A stretch of DNA of 64,000 bases from Thermodesulfovibrionales bacterium (GTDB lineage Bacteria > Nitrospirota > Thermodesulfovibrionia > Thermodesulfovibrionales > Dissulfurispiraceae). Positions 1 to 7,464 of this stretch are shown here, one piece after another. A program made the translations under genes and the position numbers. The stretch lies in the NCBI GenBank assembly GCA_026415695.1, contig JAOAGP010000039.1, forward strand, positions 1 to 64,000, read 5' to 3'. The notes under the pieces are model-generated. The model saw only the letters and a list, made by a program, of their open reading frames with translations, was not told the origin of the DNA and searched no databases. Position 1 is the stretch's first letter. The number at the start of each line of letters is the position of its first letter.

Positions 1-1134
1 CATGGCAATGTATCTGACCTAAACTTCACGGTTTTAAAACCACCGCAGGTTGAGTCAGCTGGGAAATTAACTCCTGTGGAGTTTGACAAACTGAAGATAC
101 CTCAACTCACCCCATTTCAGACAGAGATATTCGCACTAAACCTAATCAACTCTGACAGGCGTCTTACAGAAAATCTTATAAGTGCAGGTTCTTGTGATTC
201 ATCCTATCATCTACCTGATAAGGCAAGGTTTAGGGTAAATATCTTTCAACAAAGGGGTTCATACTCAATTGTAATGAGGAAACTCTCAACAGTAATACCA
301 ACCCTTGAGGATCTTAGGCTTCCTCCTGTTTTATCCCAGATTGCAGAGGAGATAAATGGATTGGTTCTTGTAACTGGTGCTACTGGTAGTGGTAAATCAT
401 CCACACTTGCAGCAATCTTGAGGCTCATAAATGAAAACAAGTCAGTGCATGTCCTTACACTTGAAGATCCTGTTGAATTCAATCATCCACACATAAAGGC
501 AACCTTTAACCAGAGGGAGATGGGTGTTGATTTTGACACATTTGCAAATGGTTTAAGGGCAGCCTTAAGACAGGCACCCAAGGTCATACTCGTTGGTGAA
601 ATGAGAGACAGAGAGACTGTTGAGATAGGTTTATCAGCAGCAGAGACAGGACATCTTGTTTTATCCACTCTGCACACTATTGATGCAGGACAGACTATCA
701 ACAGGATACTCGGTATGTTTGAATTAGAAGAAGAAAAGCAGATCAGGATTAGGCTTGCCGATACGATTAGATGGATAGTTAGCCAAAGGTTGTTACCTAA
801 AGTGGGTGGTGGTAGAATCGCGGTAGTTGAGATATTGAAGACTAATATAAGAGTAAAGGATGCAATACTAAACGGTGAAGCTGAAGGCAAGACCTTCTAC
901 GACATCATAGAACAAGGAGATGCCTATGGCATGCAGACATTTGATAGGGCAATAATCAATCTTTACAAAGAAGGCTTGATAACAGAGGAGACTGCCCTTG
1001 CATATGCCTCAAAGAAGCCTATTGTCGGAAGGGGTATTGACATGATAAAGGCTGAAAAGGGTGAAAAGACAACGGATATAGACGGTTTGAAGTTAGACAA
1101 GAGTTATGACCTCAAATTAAAGATGAAGAAGTAG
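1..1134 (+). CDS. pilT: Type IV pilus retraction ATPase, PilT family (5' end outside window)
   Basis: Hexameric secretion-type ATPase that powers pilus retraction (twitching motility) from the cytoplasmic face of the pilus machine. The reading frame is open to base 1, and the residues before the GTG at 76 (SDLNFTVLKPPQVESAGKL) match the usual PilT N-terminal region, so the gene starts upstream of the window and 76 is not its start. Visible motifs, numbered from the GTG: Walker A GATGSGKSS near residue 102, the Asp box around LTLEDPVEF, Walker B ILVGEMRD and the His box STLHT. The C-terminus carries a Lys-rich extension. A receiver-like gene follows after 12 bases, presumably co-transcribed. 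PilU is the main alternative name. Confidence 0.9.
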   Translation, partial: HGNVSDLNFTVLKPPQVESAGKLTPVEFDKLKIPQLTPFQTEIFALNLINSDRRLTENLISAGSCDSSYHLPDKARFRVNIFQQRGSYSIVMRKLSTVIPTLEDLRLPPVLSQIAEEINGLVLVTGATGSGKSSTLAAILRLINENKSVHVLTLEDPVEFNHPHIKATFNQREMGVDFDTFANGLRAALRQAPKVILVGEMRDRETVEIGLSAAETGHLVLSTLHTIDAGQTINRILGMFELEEEKQIRIRLADTIRWIVSQRLLPKVGGGRIAVVEILKTNIRVKDAILNGEAEGKTFYDIIEQGDAYGMQTFDRAIINLYKEGLITEETALAYASKKPIVGRGIDMIKAEKGEKTTDIDGLKLDKSYDLKLKMKK

Positions 1135-1146
1135 GAGGTGACAAGT

Positions 1147-1623
1147 ATGGCACATGAAAAAATAGATGATATTCTCAAGGAATACGAAGAGGGCTTAAGA
1201 AAGGCAATGGTTTGCTGTGTCTCTGAAGAGGTGACTAAGAGTATTTGCGATTCTATCAAAGAACTAAAGTATTCACCTGACATACCAGTAGATGTTCAAG
1301 ATGCCTTTGATAAGATTAGGTTTAACCAATATGACCTCATTATTATTGATGAAAACTTTGGTAATAAAGGGCTTGAAGGAAACGAGTTTTTAAGACATCT
1401 TCAATTTATGCCCATGTCAACGAGGAGGAGGATTTTTGTTGCCCTTATTGGTAGCAGGTTTAAGACCTTTGACAACATGGCAGCCTTTGAGCAGAGCGTA
1501 AATCTTGTTGTCAATACAAATGATGTTACAAACATAAGGATAATCTTAAGAAAGGCAATATCGGATAACGACCAGTTTTACAAGGTTTACAGAGAAAGCC
1601 TTACAAAATTTGGCAAGTATTAA
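1147..1623 (+). CDS. Receiver-like protein downstream of pilT
   Basis: Small cytoplasmic protein of 158 residues resembling a degenerate response-regulator receiver domain: a central strand ending in LIIIDENF places an Asp where the phosphoacceptor would be, followed by an amphipathic C-terminal half. The acidic pocket at the N-terminus of a true receiver (paired Asp after the first strand) is not seen, so phosphorylation is doubtful. The ATG at 1147 is preferred to the in-frame GTG at 1138 because AGGAGGTG at 1133-1140 is a well-placed ribosome binding site for it. Its position directly behind pilT suggests a role in pilus or surface-motility control; that is inference only. Confidence 0.6.
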   Translation: MAHEKIDDILKEYEEGLRKAMVCCVSEEVTKSICDSIKELKYSPDIPVDVQDAFDKIRFNQYDLIIIDENFGNKGLEGNEFLRHLQFMPMSTRRRIFVALIGSRFKTFDNMAAFEQSVNLVVNTNDVTNIRIILRKAISDNDQFYKVYRESLTKFGKY

Positions 1624-1635
1624 TTGATGTCTCTT

Positions 1636-1667
1636 CCTCTCTACCCTTTTTTAAGGGGGTAGAGAGG
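1636..1667. terminator. Stem-loop between convergent genes, possible terminator
   Basis: A perfect 11-bp inverted repeat (arms 1636-1646 and 1657-1667, 10-base loop) lies between the convergent receiver-like gene and midA. No T-tract follows on either strand, so it is either a weak or factor-dependent terminator or an RNA 3'-end stabiliser. Confidence 0.45.
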
Positions 1668-1739
1668 ATGCCATCGCTGTAAATAAATTAGTTTGATGTT
1701 AATTAGTTTTGTTGTATTTTAATTGATTATCGGGCTTTG

Positions 1740-2870
1740 CTAAAGATAAGCCAATCTGTTGGATATCTGAAATCCCTTTAATTTGAAATCCCTGTTGCCT
1801 TTATACTGTATCAACACTTTATGAGATTGTCCTAATCCTTGAGGGAGTATAAGCCCTTTTATCTTTGCAATCTGAAACGGGTCAGGTGTTTGTCCATACA
1901 TCTCAATAATTGCCTCATCAATGCCAAGTGAAACAAGATACATACCTTGAGAGCAAAAGCCACAGTTTCTTAAACCAAATTCCTCTGCCCACCTTTTAAG
2001 TGCTGAAAAGTTTACATGGGCGGTGATGTCTTGTTTGCCGATGTTGATGTATGGGTTTTCATTGATTTGATGTTTGTGGTAGCAAAGAAGTGTGCCTCTT
2101 GTTCTTTCAGATGAATAGTAGTCATCAGAGTTATAACCATAATCAATGGTTATGATAAAACCATCTTTTAAAACTGCACTTGCCTGCTTTAGCCAGTCTT
2201 TTGCTACAAGGTTTATCTCTGTTGTATAACCATCAGGAAAGTCAGAGTTGTATAAGTTAGGGCAGAATTCGTTTATATAGTAAATAGAGTCTTGTCTTAA
2301 GGGATGCAGTTGTTCAAGAAGGCTGTTTTCTTTTAGTGCAAGCCATATCTCAAAGATGAGGTTTCCTTTTTTTTGGATAAGTCTGACAGGGAAGGCATCA
2401 AAGAGTTCATTGCAGAATAATACACCAGTTATGTTATCCAACTCAGAGATATCCTCTATCCACATTGTTTTATTGTTATGTTCAGCCAACAATACTGATT
2501 GTCTTTTCTTTAGATGAGGATTTTTCTCAACAATGATGTATTGTAAGGCATCAGAGATAGGCTTGTTTTTAATATATTCAAGGAAATCCTTTGCAAAAAA
2601 ACCCATTCCTCCACCACATTCTATAAATGAAAGGATTTTTGGTTTATCAAGGATGTGCCACATCTCCTCAATCTGCTTTGCAATCATTGTGGCAAAGAGT
2701 TGGTGTATTGAAGGGCTTGTATAAAAATCCCCTTTTATGCCAATTGTAGTCTCATCGGTCATGTAGTAGCCCAATTCTTTAGTGTATAGGGCTAATTCCA
2801 TGAAGTAATCAAAAGGGATACAACCTCGTATCTTTATCTCGTTATGTATAAGGGTTTCTAATGGCGTCAC
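1740..2870 (-). CDS. SAM-dependent methyltransferase, MidA/NDUFAF7 family (DUF185)
   Basis: Class I methyltransferase of 376 residues. The mitochondrial homologue NDUFAF7 methylates an arginine of a complex I subunit during assembly; bacterial targets are mostly unknown. The family N-terminus (ETLIHNEIKIRGCIPFDYFM, then LGYYM) is followed by the SAM-binding loop ECGGGMGFFAKDF near residue 84, and by LFCNELFDAFPV, typical of this family. The GTG start shares one base with the nadA stop codon (TAGTG), so the two genes are translationally coupled. The link to NAD synthesis is positional only. Confidence 0.85.
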   Translation of the reverse strand: MTPLETLIHNEIKIRGCIPFDYFMELALYTKELGYYMTDETTIGIKGDFYTSPSIHQLFATMIAKQIEEMWHILDKPKILSFIECGGGMGFFAKDFLEYIKNKPISDALQYIIVEKNPHLKKRQSVLLAEHNNKTMWIEDISELDNITGVLFCNELFDAFPVRLIQKKGNLIFEIWLALKENSLLEQLHPLRQDSIYYINEFCPNLYNSDFPDGYTTEINLVAKDWLKQASAVLKDGFIITIDYGYNSDDYYSSERTRGTLLCYHKHQINENPYINIGKQDITAHVNFSALKRWAEEFGLRNCGFCSQGMYLVSLGIDEAIIEMYGQTPDPFQIAKIKGLILPQGLGQSHKVLIQYKGNRDFKLKGFQISNRLAYL

Positions 2871-3847
2871 TACTTGATTGTAAGCATTCTATCAAGAGAT
2901 ATCTTTGCCTTTTGTCTGATATCTTCAGGCACCTTTACAATGTATTTCATATGATTTAGTGCCTCATAGATGTTTTGCAGATTTGTCTTTTTCATATTTG
3001 GACATATCATGTCTTTTCTCAATGGATAGAATCTTTTTTCTGGTGACTCCTTTTGTAATCTATGTATGATGCCAATCTCTGTGCCAATGATAAATTCTTT
3101 GTGGCTTGACTCTTTGGTATATCTAATCATCCCTGATGTGCTTGCAACCTTGTCCGCCATCTCAAGCACCTCAATCCTGCATTCAGGATGAGCAACAAAA
3201 ACGGCATCTTTATGTATCTTTTTTGCCTCTATCACATCCTCTTTCCTAACCCTATCATGAACATGACAAAATCCATCCCAAGTAATAATCCTTTTTGAAC
3301 TGTGTTTTTGTGCCCACATGGAGAGATTTCTATCTGGGATTGAGATGATGGTGTCTTCATTAAGGGAATTTACAACATTAATAACATTTGCAGAGGTGCA
3401 ACAAATATCACTTTCAGCCTTGACTTCGGCACTGGTATTAACATAAGCAACCACTGGTGCATTTGGATACATATTTTTGATGTCCATTAATGTGAAATCC
3501 TTTGGAAATGTATAACTACCCTCATCATAGCCATGAAAGGATGTGGGCATCTTCCTTTGACCTTTAGTAGTTATCATATCTGCCATTGGACATCCAGCTG
3601 AGATCTCAGGTAGTAACACGGTTTTCTGTGGTGAAAGTATAGATGCGCTTTCAGCCATGAAGTGAACACCACAGAAGACTATAACATCACAGTCTATCCC
3701 GGCTGCAATCCTTGATAATTCAAGGGAGTCTCCAACATGGTCTGCAATATCCTGCACCTCGGGTCTTTGATAGTTATGTGCAAGGATAATCGCCCTTTTT
3801 TCATCCTTTAGCCTTAAGATGTTTGCTACTAATTCTTTGTGTTTCAT
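2870..3847 (-). CDS. nadA: Quinolinate synthase
   Basis: Condenses iminoaspartate with dihydroxyacetone phosphate to quinolinate in de novo NAD synthesis, using an oxygen-sensitive [4Fe-4S] cluster. The 325-residue length is typical. The family signature AIILAHNYQRPEVQDIADHV is near the N-terminus. The three expected cluster cysteines sit in VFCGVHFMAE, DICCTSANV and MICPNMKKTN. nadC lies about 22 kb away, and no nadB is seen. The gene is first in a two-gene unit with the MidA-family gene. A palindrome overlapping the likely -10 element just upstream suggests transcriptional control. Confidence 0.96.
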   Translation of the reverse strand: MKHKELVANILRLKDEKRAIILAHNYQRPEVQDIADHVGDSLELSRIAAGIDCDVIVFCGVHFMAESASILSPQKTVLLPEISAGCPMADMITTKGQRKMPTSFHGYDEGSYTFPKDFTLMDIKNMYPNAPVVAYVNTSAEVKAESDICCTSANVINVVNSLNEDTIISIPDRNLSMWAQKHSSKRIITWDGFCHVHDRVRKEDVIEAKKIHKDAVFVAHPECRIEVLEMADKVASTSGMIRYTKESSHKEFIIGTEIGIIHRLQKESPEKRFYPLRKDMICPNMKKTNLQNIYEALNHMKYIVKVPEDIRQKAKISLDRMLTIK

Positions 3848-3858
3848 TGTTCAATTAT

Positions 3859-3883
3859 ATGTTTAAATCATAAGATTAAACAT
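3859..3883 (-). promoter_or_regulatory. Palindrome overlapping the putative nadA promoter
   Basis: An 8-bp inverted repeat (arms 3859-3866 and 3876-3883, 9-base spacer) lies 12-36 bases before the nadA ATG. A TATAAT read on the minus strand covers 3859-3854, so a protein bound to the palindrome would block or position RNA polymerase. Operator function is inferred from position and symmetry; the regulator is unknown. Confidence 0.4.
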
Positions 3884-3917
3884 GATAATTCCAAAGATTG
3901 CGTATTGAGAGGTTTAT

Positions 3918-4646
3918 CTAATATATCTGTGCATTGGTGAATAAGATTGTTCCATCCTCAAGGACAACCCTCTTTATCCGTGTTATCTCTCTCTTGATCT
4001 CCTTTTGAATGCTCGCATACATCTTATAAGGGGTTTCACCCTTGTAATAAGACATTACCCTTGAGACATACTCAACGGTTTCTGGTATGGAAGGGACTGA
4101 ATTTTTCTTCTCTACAAGGGAAGGACCAGCATTGTATGCAGCAAGAGCAAGGGTTAGGTTACCATCAAATCTCTCAAGTAGATATTTGAGATATCTCACA
4201 CCACCATCAATATTTTCAAGAGGGTCGTATGGATTTTTTACACCCATTAATACAGCAGTTGATGGTATCAATTGCATCAATCCCATTGCCCCTTTTGGTG
4301 AAAGGGCATTTGGATTCCAATTGGATTCTGCTCGTATCACTGCCTTGATTAGTTTTGGGTCAAGATTGTACTGTATAGCCTTTTGCTCAGCGATGTTTTG
4401 ATATGCTTCAACATCAATACTGTTTTGTCTCTGGAGATTGAAACTTGTCTTGATTGCCTTGGGTTTTTTGAATGAAGTATAGGATTTGCCTTGGGGTTTT
4501 AATGGCATATTTGTATAAACAATTGTTCCATCTTCGCTTATGTATTTTTTAATTACTGCATAAGCATCTGTGCTGGTGATTAGGATTATAATGACCAGTA
4601 TTATAAACATCCAAAAATAATAACATGCAACACATCCTGACTTCAA
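3918..4646 (-). CDS. Membrane-anchored lytic transglycosylase (SLT domain)
   Basis: Cleaves the MurNAc-GlcNAc bond of peptidoglycan with formation of the 1,6-anhydro product. One hydrophobic segment near residues 12-28 (signal peptide or anchor) is followed by the SLT domain at about residues 85-200, with catalytic Glu in RAESNWNPNA and family motifs GAMGLMQLIP and ALAAYNAGP. Copies of a short motif, YISEDGTIVYTN and VVLEDGTILFTN, flank the SLT domain at both ends; they resemble the DUF4124 motif. The start used is TTG at 4646 without a strong ribosome binding site; an in-frame ATG lies 12 codons on. Confidence 0.85.
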   Translation of the reverse strand: MKSGCVACYYFWMFIILVIIILITSTDAYAVIKKYISEDGTIVYTNMPLKPQGKSYTSFKKPKAIKTSFNLQRQNSIDVEAYQNIAEQKAIQYNLDPKLIKAVIRAESNWNPNALSPKGAMGLMQLIPSTAVLMGVKNPYDPLENIDGGVRYLKYLLERFDGNLTLALAAYNAGPSLVEKKNSVPSIPETVEYVSRVMSYYKGETPYKMYASIQKEIKREITRIKRVVLEDGTILFTNAQIY

Positions 4647-4686
4647 GAAATATAATCCATCTTTGTTAGGTCATAGCCCTAAAATG

Positions 4687-4716
4687 ATGACACAATTTTT
4701 AATTTTATGCTAATAT
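4687..4716 (+). promoter_or_regulatory. Putative sigma-70 promoter for rpsP-khpA
   Basis: ATGACA (4687-4692) and TAATAT (4711-4716), 18 bases apart, lie 45 bases before the rpsP start in the divergent gap with the transglycosylase gene. Confidence 0.5.
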
Positions 4717-4760
4717 ATCTGCTACGCAATTTTAACAGGTTATAGTCAGGAGGTGAATGT

Positions 4761-4997
4761 TTGGTTAAACTAAGGCTTACGAGGATGGGTTCACACAAAA
4801 GACCATTTTACAGAATCATTGCGGCAGATTCAAGGGCAAGAAGGGATGGTCCCTTTATAGAGATAATTGGCACATATGATCCATTAAAAGAACCTAAAGA
4901 GGTAAAGGTAAAGGAAGATAGGGTCAAATACTGGATTGAAAAAGGGGCTCAGCCTACTGATACGGTTAAAAAACTGCTAAAAGGTGTCATAGGTTAA
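4761..4997 (+). CDS. rpsP: 30S ribosomal protein S16
   Basis: Small-subunit ribosomal protein needed for 30S assembly. The 78-residue length and the N-terminal signature [19 protein letters not shown] are diagnostic, followed by the family's IEIIGTYDP and Lys-rich segment. The start is TTG at 4761, preceded by a good ribosome binding site (AGGAGGTG). khpA follows after 74 bases. The genes that usually continue this operon in bacteria (rimM, trmD, rplS) are absent here, replaced by a terminator after khpA. Confidence 0.97.
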   Translation: MVKLRLTRMGSHKRPFYRIIAADSRARRDGPFIEIIGTYDPLKEPKEVKVKEDRVKYWIEKGAQPTDTVKKLLKGVIG

Positions 4998-5071
4998 TTA
5001 AATCCTAAAAGATAGAATCATTACAAAACCCTGACGCTTCACAAACAACAATCCACATACTATGGAGGTGC

Positions 5072-5305
5072 ATGATGAAGAATTTGATTGAAACGATTGC
5101 TAAATCACTTGTTGACAATCCAGAGTCAGTAAGGGTGACTGAGGTTGAGGGAGAAAAGACAACTGTTTATGAATTAAGGGTGTCATCTTCTGACCTCGGT
5201 AAGGTCATTGGCAAACAGGGAAAGACTGCCCGTGCCATTAGAACAATCTTAAGTGCTGCTGGCACTAAGGTTGGCAAGAGATGTGTGTTAGAAATCTTGG
5301 AATAA
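5072..5305 (+). CDS. khpA: KH-domain RNA-binding protein KhpA
   Basis: Small RNA-binding protein, classically encoded after rpsP; in Gram-positive bacteria it partners KhpB/EloR and affects small-RNA function and cell elongation. The 77 residues hold one KH domain with the nucleic-acid-binding loop [14 protein letters not shown] near residue 50. The N-terminus [20 protein letters not shown] matches the family closely. ATGs at 5072 and 5075 are both possible behind GGAGGTG. A rho-independent terminator follows 22 bases after the stop. Confidence 0.94.
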   Translation: MMKNLIETIAKSLVDNPESVRVTEVEGEKTTVYELRVSSSDLGKVIGKQGKTARAIRTILSAAGTKVGKRCVLEILE

Positions 5306-5326
5306 TCTAAAAAGAAGATCATTTAG

Positions 5327-5354
5327 AGGGCTTTGTGATCAAAGCCCTTTTTTT
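5327..5354 (+). terminator. Rho-independent terminator of rpsP-khpA
   Basis: A 9-bp perfect stem (5327-5335 with 5340-5348), a 4-base loop and a run of seven T (5348-5354) follow khpA immediately. It also separates the unit from the convergent ruvA gene. Confidence 0.9.
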
Positions 5355-5377
5355 ATTGCCTTTTTTAAGTAGTTGCT

Positions 5378-5947
5378 TTAGTGTTTTGTTAGATGTTTTA
5401 GTGATTCCTTGATAAGTGCCTCAAGTGTTGTAAATCCTAACCTTTGTGCCTCTTTGATTGCTAATATTGCATCAGGTTTTTTATAACCAAGATTAATCAA
5501 TGCTGAAAGCGTGTCTTCAAACACGGCATCCTTTTGTTCAGCCTGTTTAGGTAGTCTTTCCCTTAACTCAAGGATGAGTCTCTGTGCTGTCTTTTTGCCA
5601 AGCCCGGGGATCCTGCACAACATCGCTATATCTTCTCTGTCTAATGCACTTTGCAGTTCATCAGGTGATAGTGTTGATAGAATGTTTAGGGCAGTTTTAG
5701 GTCCAATTCCAGATACAGATATGAGGGTAATAAATATCTTTTTTTCCCTCTCTGTTGCAAAACCAAAGAGTTCAATATTGTCTTCTTTTACATGGGTAAA
5801 TATGTGTAAGAAGACCTCGTTGTTTATATCAGGTAGATTGGATAGAGTATTTAGTGGTAGGGTTATTTGATAGCCAACCCCATTGCATTCAACGATTATA
5901 TATTCAGGTGTCTTAAAGGTGACAGTCCCTCTTATCGTTCCTATCAT
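5378..5947 (-). CDS. ruvA: Holliday junction branch-migration protein RuvA
   Basis: Binds Holliday junctions as a tetramer and loads the RuvB motor during recombination repair. 189 residues: an OB-fold domain begins MIGTIRGTVTFKT; the tandem helix-hairpin-helix region contains LISVSGIGPKTALNIL and LCRIPGLGKKTAQRLILEL; the C-terminal RuvB-contacting domain is at about 142-189. It starts 3 bases after ruvC. ruvB is not in the window. It is the last gene of the tol-aroF-ruvC-ruvA unit. Confidence 0.96.
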   Translation of the reverse strand: MIGTIRGTVTFKTPEYIIVECNGVGYQITLPLNTLSNLPDINNEVFLHIFTHVKEDNIELFGFATEREKKIFITLISVSGIGPKTALNILSTLSPDELQSALDREDIAMLCRIPGLGKKTAQRLILELRERLPKQAEQKDAVFEDTLSALINLGYKKPDAILAIKEAQRLGFTTLEALIKESLKHLTKH

Positions 5948-5950
5948 GTT

Positions 5951-6442
5951 TTATAACCTCATCGTATTTGCATGACATATTGCAGTTGCTAATGCATCAG
6001 CACTATCGTGTGATATGTCATGGCTTATCATCAATATATCCTTTACCATTTTTTTTACCTGCCTCTTATCTGCCTTACCATAACCAACAACAGCCTTTTT
6101 AATCTCTAAAGGTGAATACTCAAAGATCGGTCTATCACTCAAAGATGCAACTGCTAATATTACGCCTCTTGTATGTCCAAGGCTCATGGCAGATTTTATT
6201 CCCTTTGCAAAGAATATCTTTTCAACCACAATATTGTCAGGCTTGTATTCGTGAATTATGTCTTGTATAGAGGTAAAAACCTCCTTAAGCCTTTCTGACA
6301 GAGCCTTTTTCTTTTGGATTATTATCCTTCCTGATGATACATACTGATAGTTGTTTATAGAGTTTATCTTGATTATTCCGTAACCACATCTGAAACTGCC
6401 CGGATCAATACCAAGTATCAGCACTTTACATGTATCTGCCAA
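5951..6442 (-). CDS. ruvC: Holliday junction resolvase RuvC
   Basis: Dimeric endonuclease that resolves Holliday junctions. The acidic catalytic residues are visible: Asp in LILGIDPGS, Glu in IVVEKIFF, and the C-terminal pair in HDSADALATAICH. Length is 163 residues, normal for the family. Position 6442 is a TTG that overlaps aroF by 17 bases; a GTG six codons later would give the shorter N-terminus VLILGIDPG, so the exact start is uncertain. The overlap indicates coupling with aroF. Confidence 0.95.
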   Translation of the reverse strand: MADTCKVLILGIDPGSFRCGYGIIKINSINNYQYVSSGRIIIQKKKALSERLKEVFTSIQDIIHEYKPDNIVVEKIFFAKGIKSAMSLGHTRGVILAVASLSDRPIFEYSPLEIKKAVVGYGKADKRQVKKMVKDILMISHDISHDSADALATAICHANTMRL

Positions 6443-7442
6443 TAGCGAGTGCTATTGCCTTTAACTCTCCCATAAGGGTTATAAACTGTTTTGGATTTAA
6501 AGACTGTGCTCCATCACTCATCGCCTTTTCTGGATCTGGATGGACCTCTACGATTAGGCCATCAGCACCTACTGCAATTGCTGCCTTACTTAACGGTGCA
6601 ACATATGTCCAATGCCCTGCCGCATGACTTGGGTCTATTATGATTGGGAGGTGTGATTTTGTCTTCACAACTGGGACGGCGCTTATATCAAGGGTGTTTC
6701 TTGTGGATGTCTCAAATGTCCGAATCCCCCTTTCGCATAAAACCACATCCCTGTTGCCTTCTGAAAGTATGTATTCTGTTGCCATTAGAAATTCATCAAT
6801 GGTCGTGGACATCCCTCTTTTGAGCAAGACGGGTTTTTTAGTTTGACCTAATTGTGTTAGTAATGCGAAGTTTTGTATGTTTCTTGCCCCTACCTGAAAC
6901 ATGTCGGTATATTTATAGACCAGTTCTACATCAAAAGGGTTTACTACCTCTGTAACGACTGGTAGTCCTGTAATCTCACCCGCCTTTGCAAGATATTTAA
7001 GCCCTTCTTCTCCTAACCCCTGAAATGAATAAGGGCTTGTGCGTGGCTTAAATGCACCACCTCTTAACATCCTTGCACCTGCAGCCTTTACCTGCTCAGC
7101 CACCATAATTATCTGTTTTTCTCCTTCTATTGAACAAGGACCTGCAATCACTGGTATATCTCTACCACCAAACTTAACCCCCTTTACATCCACTATTGAG
7201 GGTTCTGCCTTTACCTCTTTACTTGCCAATTTGTATGGTTTGGAGATGGGAACAACCTTGTCAACGCCGGGATAGTTTTCAAGCATGAAAGCCTCTTCTC
7301 TATTGCCCATAATCCCGATTAGACCTATGACATTCCTCTCCTTACCGTATATTATGTGGGGTGTAAATCCTAACTCTTCTGCCCTCTTACACACTGCGTC
7401 CATCTCTTCTTTAGTGGCAGACATCTTCATGACAACAATCAT
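6426..7442 (-). CDS. aroF: 3-deoxy-7-phosphoheptulonate synthase, with N-terminal ferredoxin-like regulatory domain
   Basis: First enzyme of the shikimate pathway: condenses phosphoenolpyruvate and erythrose 4-phosphate to DAHP. The N-terminal ~70 residues (MIVVMKMSATKEEMDAV) form the ferredoxin-like domain that in Thermotoga-type enzymes mediates feedback inhibition. The barrel carries VIAGPCSIEGEKQI, RGGAFKPRTSPYSFQG, KRGMSTTIDEF and PIIIDPSHAAGH. The ATG at 7442 is chosen because AGGAGG lies 10 bases before it and it gives the family N-terminus; a GTG at 7451 is too close to that site. It is placed between tolB and ruvC, an unusual neighbourhood for an aromatic amino acid gene. Confidence 0.95.
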   Translation of the reverse strand: MIVVMKMSATKEEMDAVCKRAEELGFTPHIIYGKERNVIGLIGIMGNREEAFMLENYPGVDKVVPISKPYKLASKEVKAEPSIVDVKGVKFGGRDIPVIAGPCSIEGEKQIIMVAEQVKAAGARMLRGGAFKPRTSPYSFQGLGEEGLKYLAKAGEITGLPVVTEVVNPFDVELVYKYTDMFQVGARNIQNFALLTQLGQTKKPVLLKRGMSTTIDEFLMATEYILSEGNRDVVLCERGIRTFETSTRNTLDISAVPVVKTKSHLPIIIDPSHAAGHWTYVAPLSKAAIAVGADGLIVEVHPDPEKAMSDGAQSLNPKQFITLMGELKAIALAIGRYM

Positions 7443-7464
7443 CTGAGACACACCTCCTAATTAT

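Noticed and set aside
76-78. GTG at 76 as the start of pilT
   Set aside because: The frame is open to base 1 and the residues before it match PilT, so the gene starts outside the window.
1636-1667. Stem-loop as a standard rho-independent terminator
   Set aside because: No T-tract follows on either strand; kept only as a low-confidence stem-loop.
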